Shown here piece after piece: positions 26,610 to 34,635 of a stretch of 64,000 bases of DNA. Every line of letters begins with the position of its first letter. The first letter of the stretch is position 1. The stretch is from an uncultured Paenibacillaceae bacterium. Lineage in GTDB: Bacteria > Bacillota > Bacilli > Aneurinibacillales > Aneurinibacillaceae. The position numbers and the translations under genes were made by a program. Under the pieces are notes generated by a model. It ran no database searches, was not told where the DNA came from, and saw nothing but the letters and a program-made list of their open reading frames with translations. The DNA lies in the NCBI GenBank assembly GCA_946478845.1, contig CAMLDI010000002.1:164492-228491 (forward strand). The letters are read 5' to 3'.

Positions 26610-26757
26610 CGAGCCTCTTCCTTCCTGTATTCTTTAAGGTTTATGATATTGTATGTATTTATAGGAACATTGTGAAAGAACATTGATTTCATACTATTTC
26701 GTATAAAACCCTGGCCTTCCGGAAAGGATAAGAATAACTTTTTTGCGGAGGCGGGGT

Positions 26758-26955
26758 TTGTTTGTGATTTTTATTGGAGATACGTTTAAACCTTTAGCAT
26801 GGAAAGCTAATTTTGATATGGAGTTTTCCTCAGAATGTTTATATTGTGATACAGAAGTAACTCGTCTAAAGGGATATCGCATAGAAGATGAAAAAGGTTC
26901 CAATATTAGGGTGGCAGTTTGCCCCAATTGCCAAAAAGTAAATGCAAAATATTAA
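26758..26955 (+). CDS. Small zinc-ribbon-like protein
   Basis: About 65 residues. It has two Cys pairs (CLYC and CPNC, about 25 apart) typical of a zinc ribbon. The rest is charged, with the segment EVTRLKGYRIEDEKGSNI between the pairs. I do not recognise a family. GGAGG at 26747-26751 fits TTG 26758 best; GTG 26764 is an alternative. It lies between the protease and a tiny membrane-protein gene. Confidence 0.55.
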   Translation: MFVIFIGDTFKPLAWKANFDMEFSSECLYCDTEVTRLKGYRIEDEKGSNIRVAVCPNCQKVNAKY

Positions 26956-27057
26956 ATTTTTCATGATTTATTCATAGGTGAATCCCCTTATATTATAGAT
27001 TATCGTCCCGTGATATGTTTTAATATTTATGATAGAAACATAAAGGGGGGGAATTAC

Positions 27058-27162
27058 ATGAGTAATCCAGCTATGGCAATCGGTGGTCTTATTTGTTCTT
27101 TACTTTTTCCAATCGTATTAATTTCTGCAATGATGATTGCTGCTAAGAAAAAGAAAGCATAA
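27058..27162 (+). CDS. Tiny single-helix membrane protein
   Basis: 34 codons from ATG 27058 to TAA 27162. AAAGGGGGGG lies 6-8 bases before the ATG, a strong site. After MSNPAMAIGG a hydrophobic stretch (LICSLLFPIVLISAMMIAA) spans the membrane and the end is KKKK-A, so the N-terminus is outside and the basic tail in the cytoplasm. No family is recognised; small proteins like this often regulate a membrane partner or act in sporulation. A strong terminator follows. Confidence 0.6.
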   Translation: MSNPAMAIGGLICSLLFPIVLISAMMIAAKKKKA

Positions 27163-27182
27163 TTAAGGCATTATCCAATCAA

Positions 27183-27240
27183 AAAAGGCTGTCCCAAAAG
27201 ATCGGTACACAACCGACTTTTCGGGACAGCCTTTTCTTTT
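27183..27240. terminator. Long bidirectional terminator
   Basis: A long imperfect stem: AAAAGGCTGTCCC pairs with GGGACAGCCTTTT, continued inside by AAAG-TCGGT pairing with ACCGACTTTT around a short loop. A T-run follows on both strands. It lies between the tiny ORF and the convergent dehydrogenase. Confidence 0.8.
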
Positions 27241-27259
27241 TTCTATAGCAGACCTTTTT

Positions 27260-28339
27260 TTAGAAGCTTTGCATTGTAGACCAAACTTCTAATTTGGTTT
27301 TCACTTTTTTAATGACTTCATCAGTAAATTCGGTAGTAGTCGCATTTCCGCCTAAGTCAGAAGTGCGAGTTCCTTCACTTACTGCTTCAATGGTTGCTTC
27401 ATAAATTGCACGAGATGCAGCAGCAGCTTCTGGTGTATTGAAGTAGGTTAATAAGGAAGCACTGGCTAAAATCATAGCCATTGGATTGGCAACGTTTTTG
27501 CCGAATAGGGAAGGAGCTGTACCATGAGGAGCTTCAACCATTACAGTTTCTGTGTTAAATTCTTCATCAAAACCAAGGAGGACAGATTCAGCGCCGGCAA
27601 TAGAACCAAACATTTGCAGTACTAAATCGCTTAAGCAGTCTCCATCACGGTTTAAAGCTGGAATTACCATTGCATCTCCAGCAGAAGAAAGGAGAAGAGC
27701 ATAGGTTGCGTCAATTAATTGAGGTTCATATTTAACTTCAGGGTATTTTTTATTTGCTAAGTCCATTTCCTCTTTTAACATTCCTTCATATACTGGACTA
27801 ACGGTATATTTAGGGCCGCCAAATACTTTTGCGTTCATTTTTTTCGCATGACGGAAAGAGAATTCAGAAACGGCGCGGCATGTTTTACGGTCAATGGTTT
27901 CTGTACGATAGGATTGTTCATCTAATCCAGTGCCTTCACGCCATTCTTTTGCACCATAAGCATCACCTACAGCCATCCGTACAACGGAAATTGGAGCATA
28001 TGCCCCAGCTACTGGACGAATACCTGGGATCCGGCGTCCTGTACGTACAATTACTTTACCATCAATTTCACGGCGAAGAATTGCATTAGGGCTTCCGATG
28101 TCGCCTTTTTCTTCGGGTGTAATCGTAGCTGCTTTTATACCAAAGCCACATTTTTTCATGGCACGAGCTGCTTCGTGTACAACCTCATTTTTGGTTTTTC
28201 TACGATTTTCAAGACTTAAATCATAAGTTTCCAAATCAATCTCAAAACCAATAACGTCAGCTTGAAGCACGCGGAGGGCTTCATCTAAAAGTTCTTGACC
28301 GGTTTGGTCACCTTGCATTACAACAACTGTTTTTTTCAC
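27260..28339 (-). CDS. Isocitrate/isopropylmalate-family dehydrogenase
   Basis: Decarboxylating dehydrogenase of the ICDH/IPMDH superfamily, 359 residues, probably NAD- or NADP-linked. Family signatures: VMQGDQTGQELLDEA (N-terminal strand), a catalytic-loop Arg in IVRTGRRIPGIRPV, LNRDGDCLSDL (metal-binding Asp), APHGTAPSLFGKNVANP and the C-terminal DLGGNATTTEFTDEV. The IRPVAGAYAPISVVRMAVGD segment differs from typical icd and leuB, so the substrate (isocitrate or another 2-hydroxy acid) is not settled. Start GTG 28339 has AGGTGG 8 bases upstream; GTG 28351 is inside that site. Confidence 0.75.
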   Translation of the reverse strand: MKKTVVVMQGDQTGQELLDEALRVLQADVIGFEIDLETYDLSLENRRKTKNEVVHEAARAMKKCGFGIKAATITPEEKGDIGSPNAILRREIDGKVIVRTGRRIPGIRPVAGAYAPISVVRMAVGDAYGAKEWREGTGLDEQSYRTETIDRKTCRAVSEFSFRHAKKMNAKVFGGPKYTVSPVYEGMLKEEMDLANKKYPEVKYEPQLIDATYALLLSSAGDAMVIPALNRDGDCLSDLVLQMFGSIAGAESVLLGFDEEFNTETVMVEAPHGTAPSLFGKNVANPMAMILASASLLTYFNTPEAAAASRAIYEATIEAVSEGTRTSDLGGNATTTEFTDEVIKKVKTKLEVWSTMQSF

Positions 28340-28548
28340 TGAAACCACCACCTGAATTTTTTATATAAGTTTATATTTCTCGACTCCCTGCATAGCCAAG
28401 TCTATTATGCACGATTTTGTGAAATATCTCAATGATATCTATAAAAAAAATGATAATAAATATAAAATAAGATTTTAATATAATTACTTCTGTTATAATT
28501 AAGAATAATACACCTATAAACACAGGGATAGATAAGGGGGTTGAAAAT

Positions 28549-28869
28549 ATGCTGAAACTGAACACTATTGATGAACTAGAACAATTTATGCAAGGAAAAA
28601 ATGAAATGATTCTTTTTAAACATAGTACAACCTGTCCTATTAGTGCAGGGGCTTATGATGAATTTATGAGCTATGTGAAAAAGGAAGATGTGAAACCATG
28701 GGCTTTAGTTATTGTCCAGGAAGCACGGCCAGTGTCTAATGAAATTGCAAATCGTTTAGGTATAAAGCATGAATCCCCACAGGTGCTCTATGTTAAAGAG
28801 GGAAAAGTGGCCTGGCATGCATCCCACTGGAATATCAAGGAAAAAGAATTAAAGAAAGCAATTGGTTAA
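28549..28869 (+). CDS. ytxJ: Monothiol bacilliredoxin BrxC/YtxJ
   Basis: 106 residues with a thioredoxin fold and a single active Cys in STTCPISAGAYDEF (TCPI). Bacilliredoxins remove bacillithiol from oxidised proteins. The downstream strand VIVQEARPVSNEIA and VLYVKEGKVAWHASH match YtxJ. It marks the start of the conserved block ytxJ-aroA-ccpA; the ytxG, ytxH and murC genes that precede it in B. subtilis are absent here. A TATAAT box lies upstream near 28494. Confidence 0.9.
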   Translation: MLKLNTIDELEQFMQGKNEMILFKHSTTCPISAGAYDEFMSYVKKEDVKPWALVIVQEARPVSNEIANRLGIKHESPQVLYVKEGKVAWHASHWNIKEKELKKAIG

Positions 28870-28923
28870 AGCCAGGTTTTCTTTAGCTGCAAAAAAATTC
28901 CTCAGGGAAAACATTATATTTTG

Positions 28924-28952
28924 CTGACAAAAAAACGAGAATAAGCTATAAT
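28924..28952 (+). promoter_or_regulatory. Promoter of aroA
   Basis: -35 CTGACA (28924-28929), 17-base spacer, -10 TATAAT (28947-28952). Confidence 0.6.
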
Positions 28953-28995
28953 ACTGTCTAACTTTCGAAGAATAGATAGGAGAGGTGGAGAGAAG

Positions 28996-30087
28996 ATGAG
29001 TAATGACAAATTGGCCCAATTACGCGGTGAACTTGACCAGGTTAACCTTAAAATTTTAGAACTTATCAATCAAAGGGCAACGTTGGTTCAGGAAATTGGT
29101 AAAGTGAAAAGTAAGCAGGGCATTAATCGTTTTGATCCTGAACGTGAACGGGAAATGCTAAATCTGATTGTTGAAAATAATAAAGGCCCATTTGAAGATA
29201 GTGCCATTAGACATCTTTTTAAACAAATCTTTAGCGCCTCTCTCGATTTACAAAAAGATGATAATAAAAAGGTTCTTCTTGTTAGCCGGAAGAAGAAACA
29301 AGAAGATACTGTTATTGAACTTGGCCCCGTTAAAGTTGGCGGAGGAGAACCTCTTCTTGTTGCAGGTCCTTGTTCCGTTGAATCTTATGATCAAGTACGT
29401 CAGGTGGCTGAGTCCCTTAAAGCCCATGGCTTAACATTATTGCGTGGCGGAGCATTCAAACCTCGTACTTCTCCTTATGATTTCCAGGGACTTGGTGTTG
29501 AGGGTTTACAAATCCTTCGTAAAGTTGCAGATGAGTATGGTTTAAAAGTAATTAGTGAAATCGTCACTCCTGCAGATATTGAATTAGCTACCCAATACCT
29601 TGATGTCATTCAAATTGGTGCCCGTAATATGCAAAACTTTGAACTTTTAAAAGCTGCTGGGAAAGTTAAAACCCCTATTCTTTTAAAACGTGGTCTTGCA
29701 GCAACAATTGAAGAATTTATTCACGCTGCTGAATATATCGTATCTGGCGGAAATGATCAGGTGATGTTATGTGAACGGGGGATTCGTACCTATGAAAAAG
29801 CTACCCGTAACACCCTTGATATCTCTGCCGTCCCAATCTTGAAAAAAGAAACCCATTTACCTGTATTTGTTGACGTAACCCATTCTACTGGCCGTCGTGA
29901 CCTGTTAATCCCATGTGCTAAAGCAGCTCTTGCTGTAGGTGCTGACGGGGTAATGGCTGAAGTTCATCCAGATCCGGATGTTGCATTATCAGATGCAAAA
30001 CAACAAATGAACCTACCACAATTTGACGAATTTATTGCAAGCCTTCGCGCGTCAGGCCTTTACAAAGAAAATGCACTTGTAAAATAA
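28996..30087 (+). CDS. aroA(G): Bifunctional chorismate mutase / DAHP synthase
   Basis: First enzyme of the shikimate pathway (phosphoenolpyruvate plus erythrose-4-phosphate) with a fused regulatory chorismate mutase. Residues 1-90 are the mutase ([22 protein letters not shown], with the Arg and Glu of the AroQ fold). Residues 100-363 are the DAHP synthase barrel: [39 protein letters not shown] and [14 protein letters not shown]. The mutase domain lets prephenate or chorismate inhibit the synthase. It is the same architecture and position as in B. subtilis; ccpA follows. Confidence 0.95.
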   Translation: MSNDKLAQLRGELDQVNLKILELINQRATLVQEIGKVKSKQGINRFDPEREREMLNLIVENNKGPFEDSAIRHLFKQIFSASLDLQKDDNKKVLLVSRKKKQEDTVIELGPVKVGGGEPLLVAGPCSVESYDQVRQVAESLKAHGLTLLRGGAFKPRTSPYDFQGLGVEGLQILRKVADEYGLKVISEIVTPADIELATQYLDVIQIGARNMQNFELLKAAGKVKTPILLKRGLAATIEEFIHAAEYIVSGGNDQVMLCERGIRTYEKATRNTLDISAVPILKKETHLPVFVDVTHSTGRRDLLIPCAKAALAVGADGVMAEVHPDPDVALSDAKQQMNLPQFDEFIASLRASGLYKENALVK

Positions 30088-30091
30088 TCAT

Positions 30092-30130
30092 AAAAAAACG
30101 GCAATCACCTAAGGGTATTGCCGTTTTTTT
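30092..30130 (+). terminator. Terminator of aroA
   Basis: Perfect stem AAAAAAACGGCAAT (30092-30105) with ATTGCCGTTTTTTT (30117-30130) and an 11-base loop. Confidence 0.9.
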
Positions 30131-30168
30131 ATTGCACCTGGTCATAATTTGTCGTATCATGAAAACCA

Positions 30169-30186
30169 TATAATGTTAATGTAACA
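30169..30186. promoter_or_regulatory. ccpA -10 box and adjacent dyad
   Basis: TATAAT at 30169-30174 (no good -35 with 17 spacing) followed at 30174-30186 by the perfect dyad TGTTA-ATG-TAACA. The dyad sits where transcription would begin and could be a regulator site; no known consensus was matched. Confidence 0.4.
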
Positions 30187-30201
30187 TGGGGGGAATATAC
30201 A

Positions 30202-31215
30202 TTGCCGGTTACAATATATGATGTTGCCAGAGAGGCCGGAGTTTCCATGGCGACGGTTTCGAGGGTAGTAAATGGAAATCCTAATGTAAAACCCTCAACC
30301 AGGAAAAAAGTGCTTGCGGCTATTGAACAACTGGGGTATCGACCTAATGCGGTAGCTAGAGGCTTAGCAAGTAAACGGACAACCACGGTTGGGGTAATTA
30401 TACCTGATATTTCAAGTCCTTTTTTTGCGGAATTAGCAAGGGGAATTGATGATGTTGCAAGCATGTATAAATATAATATTATTCTTTGTGATTCTGATGG
30501 CAAGATCGACCGGGAATTGCATATAACAAATACCTTATTGGAAAAGCAAGTAGATGGAATTATTTTTATGGGCAGTGAAATCACAGAGGAACATATGCAG
30601 GTGTTTACCACCTCACCTGTACCCATTGTGTTAGCGGGGACTAAAGACCCTACAGGACAACTTCCTTCTGTAGATATTAGCCATTTAGAAGCAGGCTATG
30701 ATGCCACTCAGTTTTTATTAGATGAGGGGCATACTAGAATTGCCATGATAACCGGCCCGCTGGCGGAACCTCTTGCTGGAATGCAACGGTTTGAAGGATA
30801 TAAAAAAGCCTTATCAGATGCAGGAATTTATATGAAAGACAGTTATGTTTACAATGGAAATTATCGTTATGAAGCTGGAATTAATGCAGCAAATCAGTTT
30901 CTGTCTTTAATTGAAAAACCTACAGCCATCTTTTGTGCCAGTGATGAAATGGCTGTGGGTGTGATTCATGGAATACAAGACCAGGGATTTAAGGTGCCTG
31001 AAGATTTTGAAGTGGTAGGTTTTGATAACATTCGTTTAGCTGAAATGGTTCGCCCTCGATTAACCACAGTAATGCAGCCCATGTATGATATTGGCGCTGT
31101 CGCTATGCGTTTATTAACCAAGTATATGAATAATGAAAAAGTAGATAATCATATTGTGATCCTCCCACATCGGATAGAAGAGCGGGAATCAACTAAGAAA
31201 ACTGGAGGACAGTAA
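30202..31215 (+). CDS. ccpA: Catabolite control protein A
   Basis: LacI-family global regulator of carbon use; with HPr(Ser-P) it binds cre sites. The N-terminal helix-turn-helix reads [23 protein letters not shown] with hinge helix [15 protein letters not shown], then a periplasmic-binding-like core ([38 protein letters not shown]). It is 337 residues. The start is TTG with GGGGGG upstream. mtnN starts only 3 bases after its stop, so they form an operon. The nearby acetate genes carry cre-like sites (34570, 50908), consistent with CcpA control. Confidence 0.92.
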   Translation: MPVTIYDVAREAGVSMATVSRVVNGNPNVKPSTRKKVLAAIEQLGYRPNAVARGLASKRTTTVGVIIPDISSPFFAELARGIDDVASMYKYNIILCDSDGKIDRELHITNTLLEKQVDGIIFMGSEITEEHMQVFTTSPVPIVLAGTKDPTGQLPSVDISHLEAGYDATQFLLDEGHTRIAMITGPLAEPLAGMQRFEGYKKALSDAGIYMKDSYVYNGNYRYEAGINAANQFLSLIEKPTAIFCASDEMAVGVIHGIQDQGFKVPEDFEVVGFDNIRLAEMVRPRLTTVMQPMYDIGAVAMRLLTKYMNNEKVDNHIVILPHRIEERESTKKTGGQ

Positions 31216-31218
31216 TCC

Positions 31219-31911
31219 ATGACAATCGGTATTATCGGAGCTATGGACCAGGAAATTGAACTTTATAAGGAAAAAATGGATATCTTAGCACAGACCAATA
31301 AAGCTGGAATTGTTTATTATAAAGGTACATTAAATGGAAAAGAAATTGTACTTTGTAAATCTGGGGTAGGAAAAGTAAATGCTGCTGTTTGCACTCAGAT
31401 TATGATTGATCGTTTTAATGTAGATTCTGTAATCTTTACTGGTGTGGCAGGTGCTTTGCACCCTGAACTGGAAATTGGGGATATTGTAGTGTCTACGGAT
31501 AGCCAGCATCATGATATGGATGCTTCTCCACTAGGGTTTGCAAAGGGGACGATTCCCTTTTCGGCTAAATCTCTTTTTGCAGCAGATGAGAAATTAGTGG
31601 AGTTGGCTGTTAAAGCTAGTGAATCCCTTGGCGAAGGAAAAACATTTGTAGGTAGAGTATTATCTGGAGATCAATTTATTGCAGATCGGGAGATTGTCCA
31701 ACAACTTCATGAGGATATGGAAGGAACATGTACGGAAATGGAAGGAGCTGCAGTCGCTCAGGTTTGTGATATGAATCAAGTTCCTTTTGTTATTATTCGT
31801 TCCATGTCAGATAAAGCAGATGGTTCAGCCCATGTTAATTTTGAAGAGTTTACAAATCTTGCATCCCATCGTTCTTTCCAAATTGTAAATACCATGTTGG
31901 AATTAATGTAG
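31219..31911 (+). CDS. mtnN: 5'-methylthioadenosine/S-adenosylhomocysteine nucleosidase
   Basis: Cleaves adenine from MTA and SAH, feeding methionine salvage. 230 residues: IGIIGAMDQEIEL start, GVGKVNAAVCTQ, GVAGALHPELEIGDIVVS, the catalytic ATCTEMEGAAVAQV-like segment (here TCTEMEGAAVAQVCD) and the active Asp in SMSDKADGSA. It is three bases downstream of ccpA with its own GGAGGA site. A large imperfect hairpin with a T-run follows and overlaps the end of acuC. Confidence 0.93.
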   Translation: MTIGIIGAMDQEIELYKEKMDILAQTNKAGIVYYKGTLNGKEIVLCKSGVGKVNAAVCTQIMIDRFNVDSVIFTGVAGALHPELEIGDIVVSTDSQHHDMDASPLGFAKGTIPFSAKSLFAADEKLVELAVKASESLGEGKTFVGRVLSGDQFIADREIVQQLHEDMEGTCTEMEGAAVAQVCDMNQVPFVIIRSMSDKADGSAHVNFEEFTNLASHRSFQIVNTMLELM

Positions 31912-31930
31912 GGAGAAAGAAAAAGTGAGA

Positions 31931-31990
31931 AACCGCGGATTAGCCTTTCGGACAGTATAGAAGGGCTTTCTCCACGGTTTTTTTATTTTT
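31931..31990 (+). terminator. Possible terminator of mtnN
   Basis: AAACCG/CGGTTT arms with internal pairing AGCC/GGCT and a following T8; imperfect stem, overlapping the 3' end of acuC. Confidence 0.5.
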
Positions 31991-33097
31991 AATCGTAATT
32001 TCTTCCCGGCGGGGAATGGGTGGGAACATATCAACTGGGTCAAACAAAGTTGGCATAAGAGGTACGGGGCTTTCTTCTTGATAGCGTTCAAGCCACTGGG
32101 CAGGGATTATTGTATTCCGGCCAAGGGTTTGTCCAGAAAACTCGCTCCATACTAAAGTCCAGGCTCTTGGCACAACCCGCCAGATATCATACCCCCCGCC
32201 ACCTGTAGCAACAATGCGGCCATCGCATAATTCTTCCGCCAATTGTTTGGCCAGGCGAGGGATTTCTTGATAAATGCCCATAGACAAGGATAGATGTGTA
32301 AGTGGATCAAAGGCATGGGCATCACAGCCGTTTTGTGTAAGGATAATATCCGGTTTGAAGCCACGGGCAATAGTTGGAACAGCATTAAAGTATGTATCTA
32401 AGTAAGAATCATCTTCTGTAAAGGCTTCCAATGGAATGTTTACACTATATCCATATCCTTGCCCATCTCCCCGTTCTGTAAAATTGCCAGTACCGGGAAA
32501 TAAATATTTCCCTGTTTCATGAAAGGAGAGAGTGAGGACGTTAGGATCATCATAGAAAGCCCATTGGACCCCATCGCCATGATGTGCATCTGTATCGATG
32601 TATAGCACCCTGGCGTTATATTTTTTACGAAGATAGGCAATAGCAACGGAACAATCATTATAAATGCAAAAGCCGGAGGCCCTTCCCCGAAATCCGTGGT
32701 GCAATCCTCCTGCTAAATTCACTGCGTTTCGTACCTGGCCTGACATGACTAAATCGACGGCTTGCAATGTACCTCCCACAATGAGAGAAGTAGCTTCATG
32801 CATATTAGGGAAAGCAGGATTGTCCTCTGTTCCAAGGCCATAACTAGCAGCAAGGGGATATTCTCCCTCGGTATGGCCAGCCTTTTTGACTACTTCTATA
32901 TATTGGGGATCATGAACAAGGGATAATTCTTCATCAGTAGCCAGACGGGGGGGAACAATATTCTTTTCTTTTAATAAATCAAGAGATTTTAATAAATCAA
33001 CAGTCATGGCCAGCCTCTTTTGGTTAAAGGGATGATCATCATGGAAATAATAGTGTAAATATTCATTGCTATATATAAAAGCAGATAGTTTATTCAT
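31940..33097 (-). CDS. acuC: AcuC protein deacetylase
   Basis: Class I histone-deacetylase-like enzyme that removes acetyl groups from acetyl-CoA synthetase and so reactivates it. 385 residues. Zinc and catalytic residues appear in GGLHHGF, YIDTDAHHGDGVQW, LTQNGCDAHAFDPLTH and GGGGYDIW. Start ATG 33097 is chosen because GGGGGAG is 5 bases upstream; it begins one base past the acuB stop. The three acu genes run divergent from acsA, as in B. subtilis. Confidence 0.94.
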   Translation of the reverse strand: MNKLSAFIYSNEYLHYYFHDDHPFNQKRLAMTVDLLKSLDLLKEKNIVPPRLATDEELSLVHDPQYIEVVKKAGHTEGEYPLAASYGLGTEDNPAFPNMHEATSLIVGGTLQAVDLVMSGQVRNAVNLAGGLHHGFRGRASGFCIYNDCSVAIAYLRKKYNARVLYIDTDAHHGDGVQWAFYDDPNVLTLSFHETGKYLFPGTGNFTERGDGQGYGYSVNIPLEAFTEDDSYLDTYFNAVPTIARGFKPDIILTQNGCDAHAFDPLTHLSLSMGIYQEIPRLAKQLAEELCDGRIVATGGGGYDIWRVVPRAWTLVWSEFSGQTLGRNTIIPAQWLERYQEESPVPLMPTLFDPVDMFPPIPRREEITIKNKKTVEKALLYCPKG

Positions 33098-33098
33098 G

Positions 33099-33746
33099 TT
33101 ACTCCCCCGGATCTTTTGGCCAGACAACATGATGGCCGGCTTCTTTTATCAATGATACTACTTTTCTAGGGTCGATGGTTTGTACCCGAAACACTAAATT
33201 CTTCTTAGAGGGTCTTCTTCCTGGGAAAACCAGTACGCTAGACACGTTACATTTTGCATTTTTGAATAGTTGGGTTACCTCTGCTAACAAACCGATCCGA
33301 TCGTCCACTTCCACCTCGATATGGGAACTAGGGAAGTTTACCCCCATTAATTCAACTAACGTGTTTAATATATCACTTTCTGTAATAATGCCGATTAATT
33401 GATTATGTTCTCCGGATACAACCGGAAGACAACCGATGCTGTTTTCATAAAGCACATAGGCAGCTTCTTCGACAAAATCAAGGGGAGAAGCAGTAATGAC
33501 ATCCTTTCGCATAATATTCGACACAGGTGTACAAAAGATAGATTCATCATCATCATGGGGTTTGCCCAGAATGGAGGGACAGGCATCTCTTACGTCTCGA
33601 TCAGATATAATTCCTACCAAATTGCCATTTTCTACTACAGGAATGTGGCGAATTCGGCATTGTTGGACTTTTAGAAGTACTGTACGAATCGTATCAGTGG
33701 GTTCAACAGTAATAATATCCCTTTTCATAACATCTTCTATAAGCAT
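33099..33746 (-). CDS. acuB: AcuB, CBS-ACT regulatory protein
   Basis: 215 residues: two CBS repeats (EDVMKRDIITVEPTDTIR with IPVVENGNLVGIISDRD, and NIMRKDVITASPLDFVEEA with LIGIITESDIL) followed by an ACT-like domain (IEVEVDDRIGLLAEVTQLF). It is part of the acetoin/acetate unit; a nucleotide- or amino-acid-sensing role is likely, but its precise function is not known. It lies between acuA and acuC. Confidence 0.92.
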   Translation of the reverse strand: MLIEDVMKRDIITVEPTDTIRTVLLKVQQCRIRHIPVVENGNLVGIISDRDVRDACPSILGKPHDDDESIFCTPVSNIMRKDVITASPLDFVEEAAYVLYENSIGCLPVVSGEHNQLIGIITESDILNTLVELMGVNFPSSHIEVEVDDRIGLLAEVTQLFKNAKCNVSSVLVFPGRRPSKKNLVFRVQTIDPRKVVSLIKEAGHHVVWPKDPGE

Positions 33747-33788
33747 TCGACTGTCCCCTTTCCTATCCTTTTGTTTTTTATCAACAAA

Positions 33789-34421
33789 TCAATACATAAA
33801 TCGATTTCGGAATCGAATATGGTCGAATTCTTCGATGGATGCGAGGGGAACCCGTTTCCCAATTCTCGCCATTAAACAATTGGCAGGATGGGAACAAATT
33901 TCCGGATCGTCGGTTGCAAACCATTCTAATCCAGCCGTAGACATCATTTTCTCCATCATTTTTCGATAATCCCATATTGAGAGTTTTGTATTTTTTAAAT
34001 CCCAATGCCAGTAATATTCGGTAGTATATATAATAAAATCCTCCATGGCATCATCGAGAAAAGCGACTTTCAGCAAATTTTCGCCAACATGTATATGGCG
34101 ATAGTTGTCTGACACTTCAATTGCCCCTAATTCTAACAAATTCTCCATTTTTGCTTGCGACCATCGTTCCAGGGGGTCTGGATATAGAAAGGTAACATAG
34201 CCAATAATGGTATCGTCGTGAATGGCAATAATAACCCGTCCTTCTGGCAAATTAGCTATTTCGATGATGGCTTTCTTTTGCTGTACAGGAGGGCGAAAGG
34301 CATTTAGCCCATCATCCAGTTTCAGGTTTTCAATTTCTGCCCCGGAAACAGGCCCTCTGATGATGAGATTCCCATGGGGGGTTACTTTCGTTATTTCATG
34401 GCAGTTTTTTTTCTGCTCCAT
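33789..34421 (-). CDS. acuA: AcuA protein acetyltransferase
   Basis: GNAT-fold enzyme that acetylates and inactivates acetyl-CoA synthetase (AcsA). About 210 residues. The acetyl-CoA binding core includes VIIAIHDDTIIGYVTFLYPDP and the helix NLLKVAFLDDAMEDF. ATG 34421 is preferred over GTG 34430 because AGGGTAGGTG fits it. The divergent acsA lies 215 bases away; the shared region holds the acsA promoter and a cre-like site. Confidence 0.92.
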   Translation of the reverse strand: MEQKKNCHEITKVTPHGNLIIRGPVSGAEIENLKLDDGLNAFRPPVQQKKAIIEIANLPEGRVIIAIHDDTIIGYVTFLYPDPLERWSQAKMENLLELGAIEVSDNYRHIHVGENLLKVAFLDDAMEDFIIYTTEYYWHWDLKNTKLSIWDYRKMMEKMMSTAGLEWFATDDPEICSHPANCLMARIGKRVPLASIEEFDHIRFRNRFMY

Positions 34422-34533
34422 GAATGGCACCTACCCTTATTAAATTTCAACTAAATTATACACTATCCCTGTTATATGAGAGTGACGGAAAAAGGAGAAT
34501 TTTAAAAAATATTAAAATTTAAAAAATCAGTAA

Positions 34534-34562
34534 TTGCAAAATATACTGAATTTTTGTAAAAT
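34534..34562 (+). promoter_or_regulatory. Promoter of acsA
   Basis: -35 TTGCAA (34534-34539), 17-base spacer, -10 TAAAAT (34557-34562); start near 34569. Confidence 0.65.
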
Positions 34563-34569
34563 CAATTAT

Positions 34570-34583
34570 GGAAAGGGCTTTCA
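34570..34583 (+). promoter_or_regulatory. Cre-like CcpA site at acsA
   Basis: GGAAAGGGCTTTCA matches 12 of 14 positions of the palindromic cre TGAAAGCGCTTTCA; the first T and the central CG differ. It starts at about +1 of the acsA promoter, so bound CcpA would block initiation. This would match the known catabolite repression of acsA in B. subtilis. Confidence 0.6.
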
Positions 34584-34635
34584 CAAATGAAACAAAGTTC
34601 ATTACACAATTATACCAGAAAGAGGGGATTGGTTG

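Noticed and set aside
3085..28500. Whole insert between sftA and ytxJ as a genomic island
   Set aside because: It contains housekeeping and sporulation genes (recU, prfC, cotJABC, clpE), no integrase, no tRNA and no flanking repeats.
31931..31990. Riboswitch after mtnN
   Set aside because: It lies at the 3' end between convergent genes, so a terminator is the simpler reading.
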